This document shows positions 57,605 to 64,000 of a DNA stretch of 64,000 nt, piece by piece. The number at the start of each line of letters is the position of its first letter. Position 1 is the first letter of the stretch. The notes beneath the pieces are model-generated. The model made no database searches. It was given only the letters and a program-made list of their open reading frames with translations, and was not told where the DNA came from. Source of the DNA: Microvirga aerophila (lineage in GTDB: Bacteria > Pseudomonadota > Alphaproteobacteria > Rhizobiales > Beijerinckiaceae); NCBI RefSeq assembly GCF_003332305.1, contig NZ_QOIO01000023.1:37853-101852 (forward strand). Reading direction: 5' to 3'. A program made the translations under genes and the position numbers.

Positions 57605-58447
57605 CTAAGGGCGGCGGGCCGCTGAGACGGCGAGGCTCGGAGTAGGGTCGACCGCAGCCACCATGGAATGCAGGCTATCGGCAATAAGCTCAGCCATGCA
57701 GTCGTAACCACGGTCGCCCATATGGAAGCGGTCGCTCGACAACATGGCGTTCAGCACATCCGCCGAAAGCTGCCCCCAGGCCTTCATGACCTTATAGCGC
57801 GAGAAGACCGGCACCTGCTCGCTGGCGCCTGTTGCGCCGACAAGGCCCACGAAGCGTTCATACCGGTCGGGATCCTTGATGGCTGGATAATACTGCTGAT
57901 CGAGGAGAAGCACATCGACCCCAAGGGCCTGCGCCGCGTCGATCCCTTCCCTCAAAAGGGCCGCGAACCGCCCTTCGTCGATGCCCTTGACGGCATCGTT
58001 CGTGCCGACCTGCCATATGACCAGATCCAGCCTGTCGGTCCCGAGGGAGGTCTTGAGTCGTTCGACGGTCTCGGCAATCGTCTCTCCCCCCTTCCCGGCG
58101 TTCTCGATGATCACCGCCTCCCTCCACATCCGGGTGAGGTCCGCCTGAAGCTGGACGGGATAGGAGAAGGCGGGAGACGAGGCCCCGATCCCTTGTGTGG
58201 ACGAGGACCCGATCGCCAGGATCCGGACAGGCTCCCGTCGCTTGAGCCGCGAGGCGAGGCGCTCCAGCCTCGCCGGGGCCGAGACGGCCGGCTCGGAGGC
58301 GCGGCAGGCAGCATCCGCCGCAAGGGCGGCGCTGCTCATACCTGAAATAAGAAGCGATACTAGCGCGGAAACCGTCCGGACGCCGAAGCGAGGCCAAGTT
58401 CGACGGCACGCTCCGGCCGGGGAGCGATCGAGCCCTTCTTTTTCCAT
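57605..58447 (-). CDS. SGNH/GDSL-family hydrolase, secreted
   Basis: A 280-residue esterase. Start at ATG 58447 gives a long cytoplasmic n-region, then a hydrophobic signal ([18 protein letters not shown]). SGNH blocks: [13 protein letters not shown] (Ser), [12 protein letters not shown] (Gly), [13 protein letters not shown] (Asn) and [16 protein letters not shown] (Asp/His). It overlaps the last 88 nt of the opgC-like gene, so it is co-translated or uses a later ATG (58339). Periplasmic esterase or glucan deacylase; substrate inferred from neighbour. Confidence 0.85.
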   Translation of the reverse strand: MEKEGLDRSPAGACRRTWPRFGVRTVSALVSLLISGMSSAALAADAACRASEPAVSAPARLERLASRLKRREPVRILAIGSSSTQGIGASSPAFSYPVQLQADLTRMWREAVIIENAGKGGETIAETVERLKTSLGTDRLDLVIWQVGTNDAVKGIDEGRFAALLREGIDAAQALGVDVLLLDQQYYPAIKDPDRYERFVGLVGATGASEQVPVFSRYKVMKAWGQLSADVLNAMLSSDRFHMGDRGYDCMAELIADSLHSMVAAVDPTPSLAVSAARRP

Positions 58448-59523
58448 TCGAGATATCGCGCCAGTATGAGAAGTCCGAGGATGCCGAAGAGAGTGAATAT
58501 CATACCGACGATATGTGGGCTAGCAGACGACTTGACCGCCGCAAGGGTCATGATCACCTCGCCCAAGGCGCTCAGGATGGAGCCGACGGCGAAGACTGGC
58601 AGGCCGTATCGCCCGAGGCGCATCATCTCCCTCCCGAAGATGGTGCCTTGAACCATCTGGCCCAGCCGAAGCTGCGTCAGCACATAGGCCAGCGCCAGGA
58701 AATGAACCAGCCGCCCGAGGCCGAGATCGCTCTTGATGATGTCGAGGTCGTTGAACGCGCCCCAGAGGAGGCCATGAGCTAGGCCGAACCCTTCCGTCAT
58801 GATCACGAAGGATACCCCGAGGATGATGATGGAGCTTGCGAACGACGCTCGCAGGTACGGCACGTCCTGGCGGGTCAGGAGCGCGCCGACTGCAATCCCG
58901 GTGGTGAACAGAAGCTGCCAAGCGAACGGATTGAAGAACCAATGGCCGGGCTCCGGCCAGCTCGGGAAGGCCAGGATATCTGCTCGCGCGAGAATGTAGA
59001 TGCCGATGGACACCGCAATCGCAACTGCCATGTGAATCCGCATCAGCAACATCGCGACCGGTGCCCAGAGCATAAGGGCGATGTAGAGCGGCAGGATGTT
59101 GAAGTATCCGAGCTGGTGCCCGAGCAGGAGGACGCCTGTGATGCCCCGCGCCGTATCGCCGAACACCATGTTGCGGCCGTGGGCCTCGATCAGCGCAACC
59201 TCATCGCTGAGAACATAGCCGATGGAGAACAGCGCAATAGCGACGCCGGTCATAATCAGGTGCATGCGGTAGAGTTCGAGCGAGCGCCGCAGGCATTGCC
59301 TGAATACCCCGAAAATATCGCCCTGCGGCAGCCTGGGGTAATAGACAAGGGCGACGGACAAGCCCGATATGAAGACGAAAGCTTCGGCAGCGTCGGAAAA
59401 GCCATAATTGCGCGGCGTGAGGTGTTCGAGGATATTGCCCGGAACGTGATTGACGAAGATCACGACCAGGACGAGCCCGCGCCAGAAATCTATGACGGTG
59501 TTGCGGCCTCCTGGGGCGTCCAT
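58360..59523 (-). CDS. opgC: OpgC-family membrane acyltransferase
   Basis: A 387-residue OpgC protein from ATG 59523 (AGGACAGGGA upstream). It has about ten spans, VIDFWRGLVLVVIFVNHVPGN and FVFISGLSVALVY at the N-terminus, and the OpgC core to the C-terminus [11 protein letters not shown]. OpgC family members add succinyl or other groups to periplasmic glucans. The overlapping SGNH hydrolase may act on the same polymer. Confidence 0.9.
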   Translation of the reverse strand: MDAPGGRNTVIDFWRGLVLVVIFVNHVPGNILEHLTPRNYGFSDAAEAFVFISGLSVALVYYPRLPQGDIFGVFRQCLRRSLELYRMHLIMTGVAIALFSIGYVLSDEVALIEAHGRNMVFGDTARGITGVLLLGHQLGYFNILPLYIALMLWAPVAMLLMRIHMAVAIAVSIGIYILARADILAFPSWPEPGHWFFNPFAWQLLFTTGIAVGALLTRQDVPYLRASFASSIIILGVSFVIMTEGFGLAHGLLWGAFNDLDIIKSDLGLGRLVHFLALAYVLTQLRLGQMVQGTIFGREMMRLGRYGLPVFAVGSILSALGEVIMTLAAVKSSASPHIVGMIFTLFGILGLLILARYLEWKKKGSIAPRPERAVELGLASASGRFPR

Positions 59524-59706
59524 TCCCTGTCCTCGCATTTTGAGATGACGACAGAACGTCACAAAATGGCGGCGGGATCCGACCGAGCCACCAATTATCC
59601 GTGATCGAATCGGCGTAGTGACCGGTATTCCAGATCAACTGGTGCGATACAAGCCTAGGAAACAGCGGCAAATGGGCGTCAGTGAGGCGTGACGCATGAG
59701 CGTCAA

Positions 59707-59737
59707 AGGCTCGCACCGGCTTCGGCGGTGCGAGCCT
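59707..59737 (-). terminator. rho-independent terminator after pccB
   Basis: A 12-bp perfect stem (59707-59718 with 59726-59737), 7-nt loop, 12 nt past the pccB stop. On the minus strand a short TTTGAC follows; the T-run is weak. Confidence 0.65.
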
Positions 59738-59748
59738 CATCCGCCCAA

Positions 59749-61281
59749 TTACAACGGAATGTTGTCGTGCTTCTTCCAGGGCTGCTCCGTCTCCTTGTGG
59801 CGCAGCATCGCCAAGGCCCGGGCAATCCGTCGCCTTGTGGAGTGGGGCATGATCACTTCGTCGATGTAGCCGCGCTCGGCGGCCACGAACGGTGACATGA
59901 AGCGGTCCTCATATTCCTTGGTGCGCGCGGCGATCTTATCCGCATCGCCGATATCGCTCCGGAAGATGATTTCCACCGCGCCTTTGGCGCCCATCACGGC
60001 GATCTGGGCGGTGGGCCAGGCGTAGTTCACGTCGCCGCCGATGTGCTTGGATGCCATCACGTCGTAGGCTCCGCCAAAGGCCTTGCGGGTGATGATCGTC
60101 ACCAGGGGCACGGTCGCCTGGGAATAGGCGAAAAGGAGCTTGGCGCCGTGCTTGATGAGGCCGCCATATTCCTGCGCCGTGCCGGGCAGGAAGCCGGGCA
60201 CGTCCTCGAAGGTAACGATGGGGATGTTGAAGGCGTCGCAGAAGCGTACGAAGCGCGCGGCCTTGCGGGAGGCGTCAGAATCCAGCACGCCCGCCAGCAC
60301 CATCGGCTGGTTGGCCACGAACCCGACCGTGCGGCCCTCGATGCGCCCGAACCCGGTGATCATGTTCCGGGCATAGGCTTCCTGGATCTCGAAGAAATCT
60401 CCCTCGTCCACGACCTTCAGGATCAGCTCCTTCATGTCGTAGGGCTTGTTGGGATTGTCGGGAATCAGGGTATCCAAGCTCTCATCGACCCGGTTGGGGT
60501 CGTCGAAACTCGGGATTTCCGGCACGCCATCGAGGTTGTTGGACGGCAGGAAGTCGATGAGGCGGCGGATCTGGAGCAGCGCCTCCACGTCGTTGTCGAA
60601 GGCGCCGTCCGCCACGGAGGACTTGGACGTGTGGATCTTCGCGCCGCCGAGTTCCTCGGCAGTGACCGTCTCGTTCGTGACGGTCTTCACCACGTCCGGT
60701 CCGGTGACAAACATGTAGGAGCGATCGCGCACCATGAAGATGAAGTCGGTCATGGCGGGCGAATAGACGTCGCCGCCGGCGCAGGGGCCCATGATGACGG
60801 AGATTTGCGGGATGACCCCGGAGGCGATCACGTTCCTCTTGAACACCTCGCCATAGCCGCCGAGCGCCGCCACGCCCTCCTGGATGCGTGCGCCGCCCGC
60901 ATCGAACAGGCCGATGATGGGAGCCCGCATCTTGAGCGCCATGTCCTGGATCTTGGTGATCTTCTGGGCATGCGCCTCGGACAGAGAGCCGCCAAAGACT
61001 GTGAAATCCTTGGCGAAGACGAAGACCGTGCGGCCGTTGACGGTGCCCCAGCCGGTGATGACGCCGTCCCCGGGGATCTTCACCTTCTCCATGCCGAAAT
61101 CGGTGGAGCGGTGCTCCACGAACATGTCGAACTCCTCGAACGAGCCCTTGTCGAGCAGGAGTTCGATGCGCTCGCGGGCCGTGAGCTTACCCCGGGCATG
61201 CTGCGCCTCAATGCGCTTTTCGCCGCCGCCGAGCCGCGCCTGGGCCCGCCTGTCTTCAAGCTGTTCGAGCATATCTTTCAT
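59749..61281 (-). CDS. pccB: propionyl-CoA carboxylase beta subunit
   Basis: A 510-residue carboxyltransferase from ATG 61281. It has [61 protein letters not shown] and [27 protein letters not shown], all typical of PccB. Only a weak Shine-Dalgarno is seen. With PccA it makes methylmalonyl-CoA. opgC, an SGNH hydrolase and the Cds1 gene separate it from pccA. Confidence 0.94.
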   Translation of the reverse strand: MKDMLEQLEDRRAQARLGGGEKRIEAQHARGKLTARERIELLLDKGSFEEFDMFVEHRSTDFGMEKVKIPGDGVITGWGTVNGRTVFVFAKDFTVFGGSLSEAHAQKITKIQDMALKMRAPIIGLFDAGGARIQEGVAALGGYGEVFKRNVIASGVIPQISVIMGPCAGGDVYSPAMTDFIFMVRDRSYMFVTGPDVVKTVTNETVTAEELGGAKIHTSKSSVADGAFDNDVEALLQIRRLIDFLPSNNLDGVPEIPSFDDPNRVDESLDTLIPDNPNKPYDMKELILKVVDEGDFFEIQEAYARNMITGFGRIEGRTVGFVANQPMVLAGVLDSDASRKAARFVRFCDAFNIPIVTFEDVPGFLPGTAQEYGGLIKHGAKLLFAYSQATVPLVTIITRKAFGGAYDVMASKHIGGDVNYAWPTAQIAVMGAKGAVEIIFRSDIGDADKIAARTKEYEDRFMSPFVAAERGYIDEVIMPHSTRRRIARALAMLRHKETEQPWKKHDNIPL

Positions 61282-61435
61282 GGGGAGGAACTCTGGACAC
61301 CGGGAAAGGACATTCCATCGCCTTAGCACAGCCTTGAGGGCTCAAACATCCCGCTATGGATGTGTGCCGGCTCACTTCACAGGCGCATGTTCCGGCGCTA
61401 GAGAAGCATTTATATAACAATATATCGGAACAGCC

Positions 61436-61813
61436 ATGAACACCGTCTTCAACATTTCCGCCGTTGCCGCTCTCGGCTCCCTGACGGCTGCCGGGTGCGC
61501 CAGCCGCTCCGGCGAGGTTTCGGCCGCTTACGTGTCTTCCGCCACCTACAGCAGCTACAACTGCCGCGAACTCGGCCAGGAGGCTCAGCGCGTCTCAAGC
61601 GCCGCCGCAGCGGCCGCGGGCGTGCAGGACTCTCAGCGCACGAAGGACACGGTCGCGACCACGGCCGCCATCGTGATCTTCTGGCCGGCGGCTTTCTTCG
61701 TCGGCGGCGACAATGCCCAGACGGCGGAACTCGCCCGCCTGAAAGGCCACATGCAGGCCATCGAGGAAGCCTCGATCCAGAAGAAGTGTGGCATCAACTT
61801 CCACCGCGCCTGA
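61436..61813 (+). CDS. small glycine-rich lipoprotein
   Basis: A 125-residue protein with a lipobox-like end to its signal (LTAAGC). The mature part shows an Ala/Ser-rich stretch, a hydrophobic segment (VIFWPAAFFVGGDN) and a C-terminal helix (LARLKGHMQAIEEASIQKKCG). It may be an outer-membrane lipoprotein related to small ones near phage or stress genes. An AT-rich promoter-like region (TATATAACAATATATCGG) lies just upstream. Function unknown. Confidence 0.65.
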   Translation: MNTVFNISAVAALGSLTAAGCASRSGEVSAAYVSSATYSSYNCRELGQEAQRVSSAAAAAAGVQDSQRTKDTVATTAAIVIFWPAAFFVGGDNAQTAELARLKGHMQAIEEASIQKKCGINFHRA

Positions 61814-61831
61814 CCGGGTCGAACCATCCTG

Positions 61832-61862
61832 AAGCCGCCGGAGAGAAACCGGCGGCTTTTTA
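61832..61862 (+). terminator. rho-independent terminator after the small lipoprotein
   Basis: AAGCCGCCGG (61832-61841) pairs with CCGGCGGCTT (61849-61858), loop of 7 nt, followed by TTTTA. The ATP12 gene ends inside the T-run on the other strand. Confidence 0.85.
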
Positions 61863-62642
61863 CCGGGACGCCAGCTGGAAAACCTGTGAAGCGGCCCTGA
61901 ATTCGCCCTCCCGCCTTTTGCGGCGTTCCATGGCCTCATAATCCTCGCCCCAGAGGCTTTCCTGGAAGACCTCGTCCACATGGGCGGCCGCCCAGGCCTG
62001 ATCCACGTCGATCGCCCCGGATGAATGCGCGAGTGCGATCAGCACCGACCCCGTCAGGGTGGTCATCACGTGCAGGGCCGCAAGGGCGAAGGGTGAATCG
62101 ATTCGCTCAACGGCGCGACGAACGGCGGTGACGGCCTCCTCCGGCTGCGCTACATGAATCACGCCCTCGGCGAGGTTGAAGCGAGCCCCATGCGTCGCCT
62201 TCGCCCAATCGAGCACAGGACCCCAGGCGGCATCCTGCGCCTTGGCCAGGCGCTCCGGCTCCCCGGCCCGGTAGCAGGTCAAATCCGACCCTGAGTAGCG
62301 CACCAGATCGTCCACCACCTCGGCCTGCCGAGGCGCAACGCCGTCGATGGCGGAATTCACGATCCTAGTGAGCGGCATGGTGGAAGGATCGATCTCTTCT
62401 CCCTGAGCGCCCCACTCCTGAGCCAGGGCTTTGGCGAGACCAGAGGACGGCACGACCAAGTCGTGCCTGCTCGGCGTCTTGGCTGTGCGTCCGTCGAGCG
62501 TCAGGAAATATCGGCCGCTCCGCTCTTCGAAGCCGGCTTCCTTGTAGAAGCGTTTCGGCAGAGTCGGCTTCATGTTTCCTTGCGCGGCGCGCATCGGATT
62601 CGGCTCTTCGGCCGATGGGAACCAGTCTTTGGGATCAGTCAT
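61860..62642 (-). CDS. ATP12-family F1-ATPase assembly chaperone
   Basis: A 260-residue ATP12 protein. Conserved: FYKEAGFEERSGRYFLTLDGRTAKTPSRH, LAQEWGAQGEEIDPSTMPLTRIVNSAIDG and the central VDDLVRYSGSDLTCYRA. It binds the F1 alpha subunit during assembly in Alphaproteobacteria and mitochondria. It lies 18 nt downstream of the HAD gene, the usual partner. Confidence 0.95.
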   Translation of the reverse strand: MTDPKDWFPSAEEPNPMRAAQGNMKPTLPKRFYKEAGFEERSGRYFLTLDGRTAKTPSRHDLVVPSSGLAKALAQEWGAQGEEIDPSTMPLTRIVNSAIDGVAPRQAEVVDDLVRYSGSDLTCYRAGEPERLAKAQDAAWGPVLDWAKATHGARFNLAEGVIHVAQPEEAVTAVRRAVERIDSPFALAALHVMTTLTGSVLIALAHSSGAIDVDQAWAAAHVDEVFQESLWGEDYEAMERRKRREGEFRAASQVFQLASR

Positions 62643-62660
62643 GGCATGCCAGATAGGGTC

Positions 62661-63338
62661 TCATGCGGCCGTATGCGAGGGATTGCCGAGAAACTCGCTC
62701 AAGAACGTTCTAAGCTCCCCATAGGAATGAACGATCGAGCCTGCGCCGGCCTCCACAAGCGCCGCCTCGGGCTGGAAACCCCAGGTGACACCCACCGGCA
62801 CTGCGCCAGCCGCCCGGACCATGGCCATGTCGTAGCTCGAGTCCCCGATCATAACAGTGTCATGGGGCGCGACGTCGAGCTCTTCCATGGCCTGCCGAAT
62901 CATCGCCGGATGAGGCTTGGACGGAGCATCGTCCGCCGTCTGGATCGTGGCGAAGACCCGATCCCAGCCGTGCCGATCGAGAAGATGGGACACGCCGCGG
63001 CGGGACTTGCCGGTCGCGATCCCGAGCAGCACGTCGTCGCGCCCTCTCAGCCAATCGAGGCACTCGTCCGCTCCAGGAAAGAGCGGCTCCGCAAGGGCCG
63101 GATCGAGGCGAAGGGTCGAAAAAGCAGCCTTATAGGCCTCTGCGAGGCCCTCGGCCGGCCCTTTCGGTCCGACCAGGACCGTGAACGCCTCGACAAGGGA
63201 AAGCCCGACGATCGAAAGTGACATCTCTCGGCTCGGCGGCTCCAGCCCATAAGCCGAAAACGCCGCGTGCTGCGCGGCCACGATGATGTTCTGGCTGTCG
63301 ACCAAGGTGCCGTCGACGTCGAAGAGAATGAGCTTCAA
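62661..63338 (-). CDS. HAD-IA phosphatase (phosphoglycolate phosphatase-like)
   Basis: A 225-residue HAD-IA enzyme. Motif I FDVDGTLVDSQ is at the N-terminus; motif II is near LLGIATGKS, motif III in APSKPHPAMI, and motif IV in MIGDSSYDMAMVRAAG. The best start is TTG 63338, which replaces the usual ATG of the family MKLxLFDVDGT start; upstream frames are unsupported. A pseudouridine synthase gene often found just upstream in related genomes is not present. Confidence 0.85.
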   Translation of the reverse strand: MKLILFDVDGTLVDSQNIIVAAQHAAFSAYGLEPPSREMSLSIVGLSLVEAFTVLVGPKGPAEGLAEAYKAAFSTLRLDPALAEPLFPGADECLDWLRGRDDVLLGIATGKSRRGVSHLLDRHGWDRVFATIQTADDAPSKPHPAMIRQAMEELDVAPHDTVMIGDSSYDMAMVRAAGAVPVGVTWGFQPEAALVEAGAGSIVHSYGELRTFLSEFLGNPSHTAA

Positions 63339-63759
63339 GGAGAAATTACCACTGCGGGGACCAACCGGACGATTTATGTGAGACCAGCCAAGTGCATCTC
63401 GACTTAACGGGACATAGACAGCAGCCTTTAGGTTGGTATGGCGTCTGACACAATAGTCGGTCAAAGCTGTTATCCGAGAGGAGCATGAGCCGCTGCTCGT
63501 GCTTGGCGGCCCCGAGCCGGTGAGGGCCTGAAGTGCCCTGGTAAGCGTGCAGGTGCTATCTCGGGGCGGCTGATGATCTCGTCTCCCGGGCCATAGAACG
63601 TCCCGCTCAGAGACGTGCACTGCATTCCTGGTCAGGAATCGGTAGCGTGCCGTTTCGGACTTCGGTCGCACATCACTAAAGCATCGGACTGGAAATTCGA
63701 CTCTTAGGGTTCTGGGTTGATGTGATCTGTGATTCACTTCGTCGGACGGGAGGTGGATC
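63339..63759. other. 421-bp gap between HAD gene and IS630 transposase
   Basis: No complete gene or RNA recognised. The sequence probably includes the HAD promoter and the left end of the IS630 element, but I cannot place its inverted repeat without the right end. Confidence 0.4.
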
Positions 63760-64000
63760 ATGGGTCACTGCTATTCTCTCGATCTTCGTATGCGGGTTGC
63801 AGCCTTCGTCGAGGCGGGCCATTCCTGCCGGACGGCGGCCCGCCACTTTGGCGTCAGTGACAGCTGTGCCATCAAGCTGATGCAGCGCCAGCGGCGGTTC
63901 GGCTCGCCGGCGCCCGCCCGCCAAGGCCGTCCGCCGGGAGGTGGCAAACTGGTGCCTTATGAGACCTTCCTGATCCAAGCCGTCGAGGCACACCCCGCCA
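63700..64000 (+). mobile_element. IS630-type insertion sequence, left part
   Basis: Approximate extent of an IS630 element whose transposase starts at 63760. The terminal inverted repeat and target-site TA cannot be fixed from this end alone; the left boundary is a guess within 63340-63760. Confidence 0.5.
63760..64000 (+). CDS. IS630-family transposase, N-terminal part (cut by window edge)
   Basis: The gene begins at ATG 63760 with GGGAGGTGG upstream and runs off the right edge; about 80 residues are visible. A helix-turn-helix (LDLRMRVAAFVEAGHSCRTAARHFGVSDSCAIKLMQRQRRF) split across two helices and the following QGRPPGGGKLVPYE linker match IS630 transposases. The DDE catalytic domain is outside the window. 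Confidence 0.85.
   Translation, partial: MGHCYSLDLRMRVAAFVEAGHSCRTAARHFGVSDSCAIKLMQRQRRFGSPAPARQGRPPGGGKLVPYETFLIQAVEAHPA

Overview
The window is a GC-rich (roughly 60-65 %), densely coded bacterial chromosome segment with genes on both strands. Its content points to an alphaproteobacterium of the order Hyphomicrobiales (Rhizobiales), most like the Methylobacteriaceae (Microvirga-type): an ExoR-like Sel1 protein beside ilvD, an ATP12 chaperone, an OpgC glucan-modifying protein, several DUF882/L,D-transpeptidase-type envelope proteins, propionyl- and methylcrotonyl-CoA carboxylase genes, and an IS630-type transposase at the right edge. The taxonomic call is inference from gene content; no rRNA is present.

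Region 1 (1-10.4 kb) looks like a catabolic island. A divergently transcribed LysR gene faces an operon of flavin reductase, luciferase-like flavin monooxygenase, alpha/beta hydrolase and a Gfo/Idh/MocA dehydrogenase; the first three genes are joined by ATGA stop/start overlaps. A second operon, divergent from a GntR/UTRA regulator, carries a complete TctC-TctB-TctA carboxylate transporter, an ACMSD-like amidohydrolase/decarboxylase and an MFS transporter. The substrate cannot be read from sequence. Together the genes would import an organic acid, oxygenate it with reduced flavin, hydrolyse it and decarboxylate it.

Region 2 (10.4-22 kb) is envelope and stress related: L,D-transpeptidase, DUF882 peptidase, cytochrome c', a secreted collagen-like protein with 73 Gly-X-Y triplets, an orphan TakP-like TRAP binding protein, a glycine-zipper lipoprotein, and a type III polyketide synthase coupled to an isoprenylcysteine-methyltransferase-like protein.

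Region 3 (22-29.3 kb) is a sugar or sugar-acid module: two SDR dehydrogenases and an epimerase-like D-erythronate-type dehydrogenase on the minus strand, and a four-gene sugar ABC transporter on the plus strand with a strong hairpin between binding protein and permease.

Region 4 (29.3-42.5 kb) mixes small nucleoid proteins (ParB-like, HU), two paralogous aldo/keto reductases around a DHFR-like protein and a bacterial ceramidase, exonuclease III, ExoR-like regulator, ilvD, an isoaspartate-methyltransferase-like protein, the methylcrotonyl-CoA carboxylase beta subunit and lipB.

Region 5 (42.7-64 kb) contains tRNA-Leu(GAG), mgtE with a structured leader, a GH25 lysozyme-like lipoprotein, isovaleryl-CoA dehydrogenase, several conserved small proteins, pccA and pccB about 6 kb apart, an OpgC/SGNH-hydrolase pair, a Cds1-like cysteine desulfhydrase, ATP12, a HAD phosphatase with a TTG start, and the beginning of an IS630 transposase. 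I found no CRISPR array, rRNA, prophage or obvious defence island.
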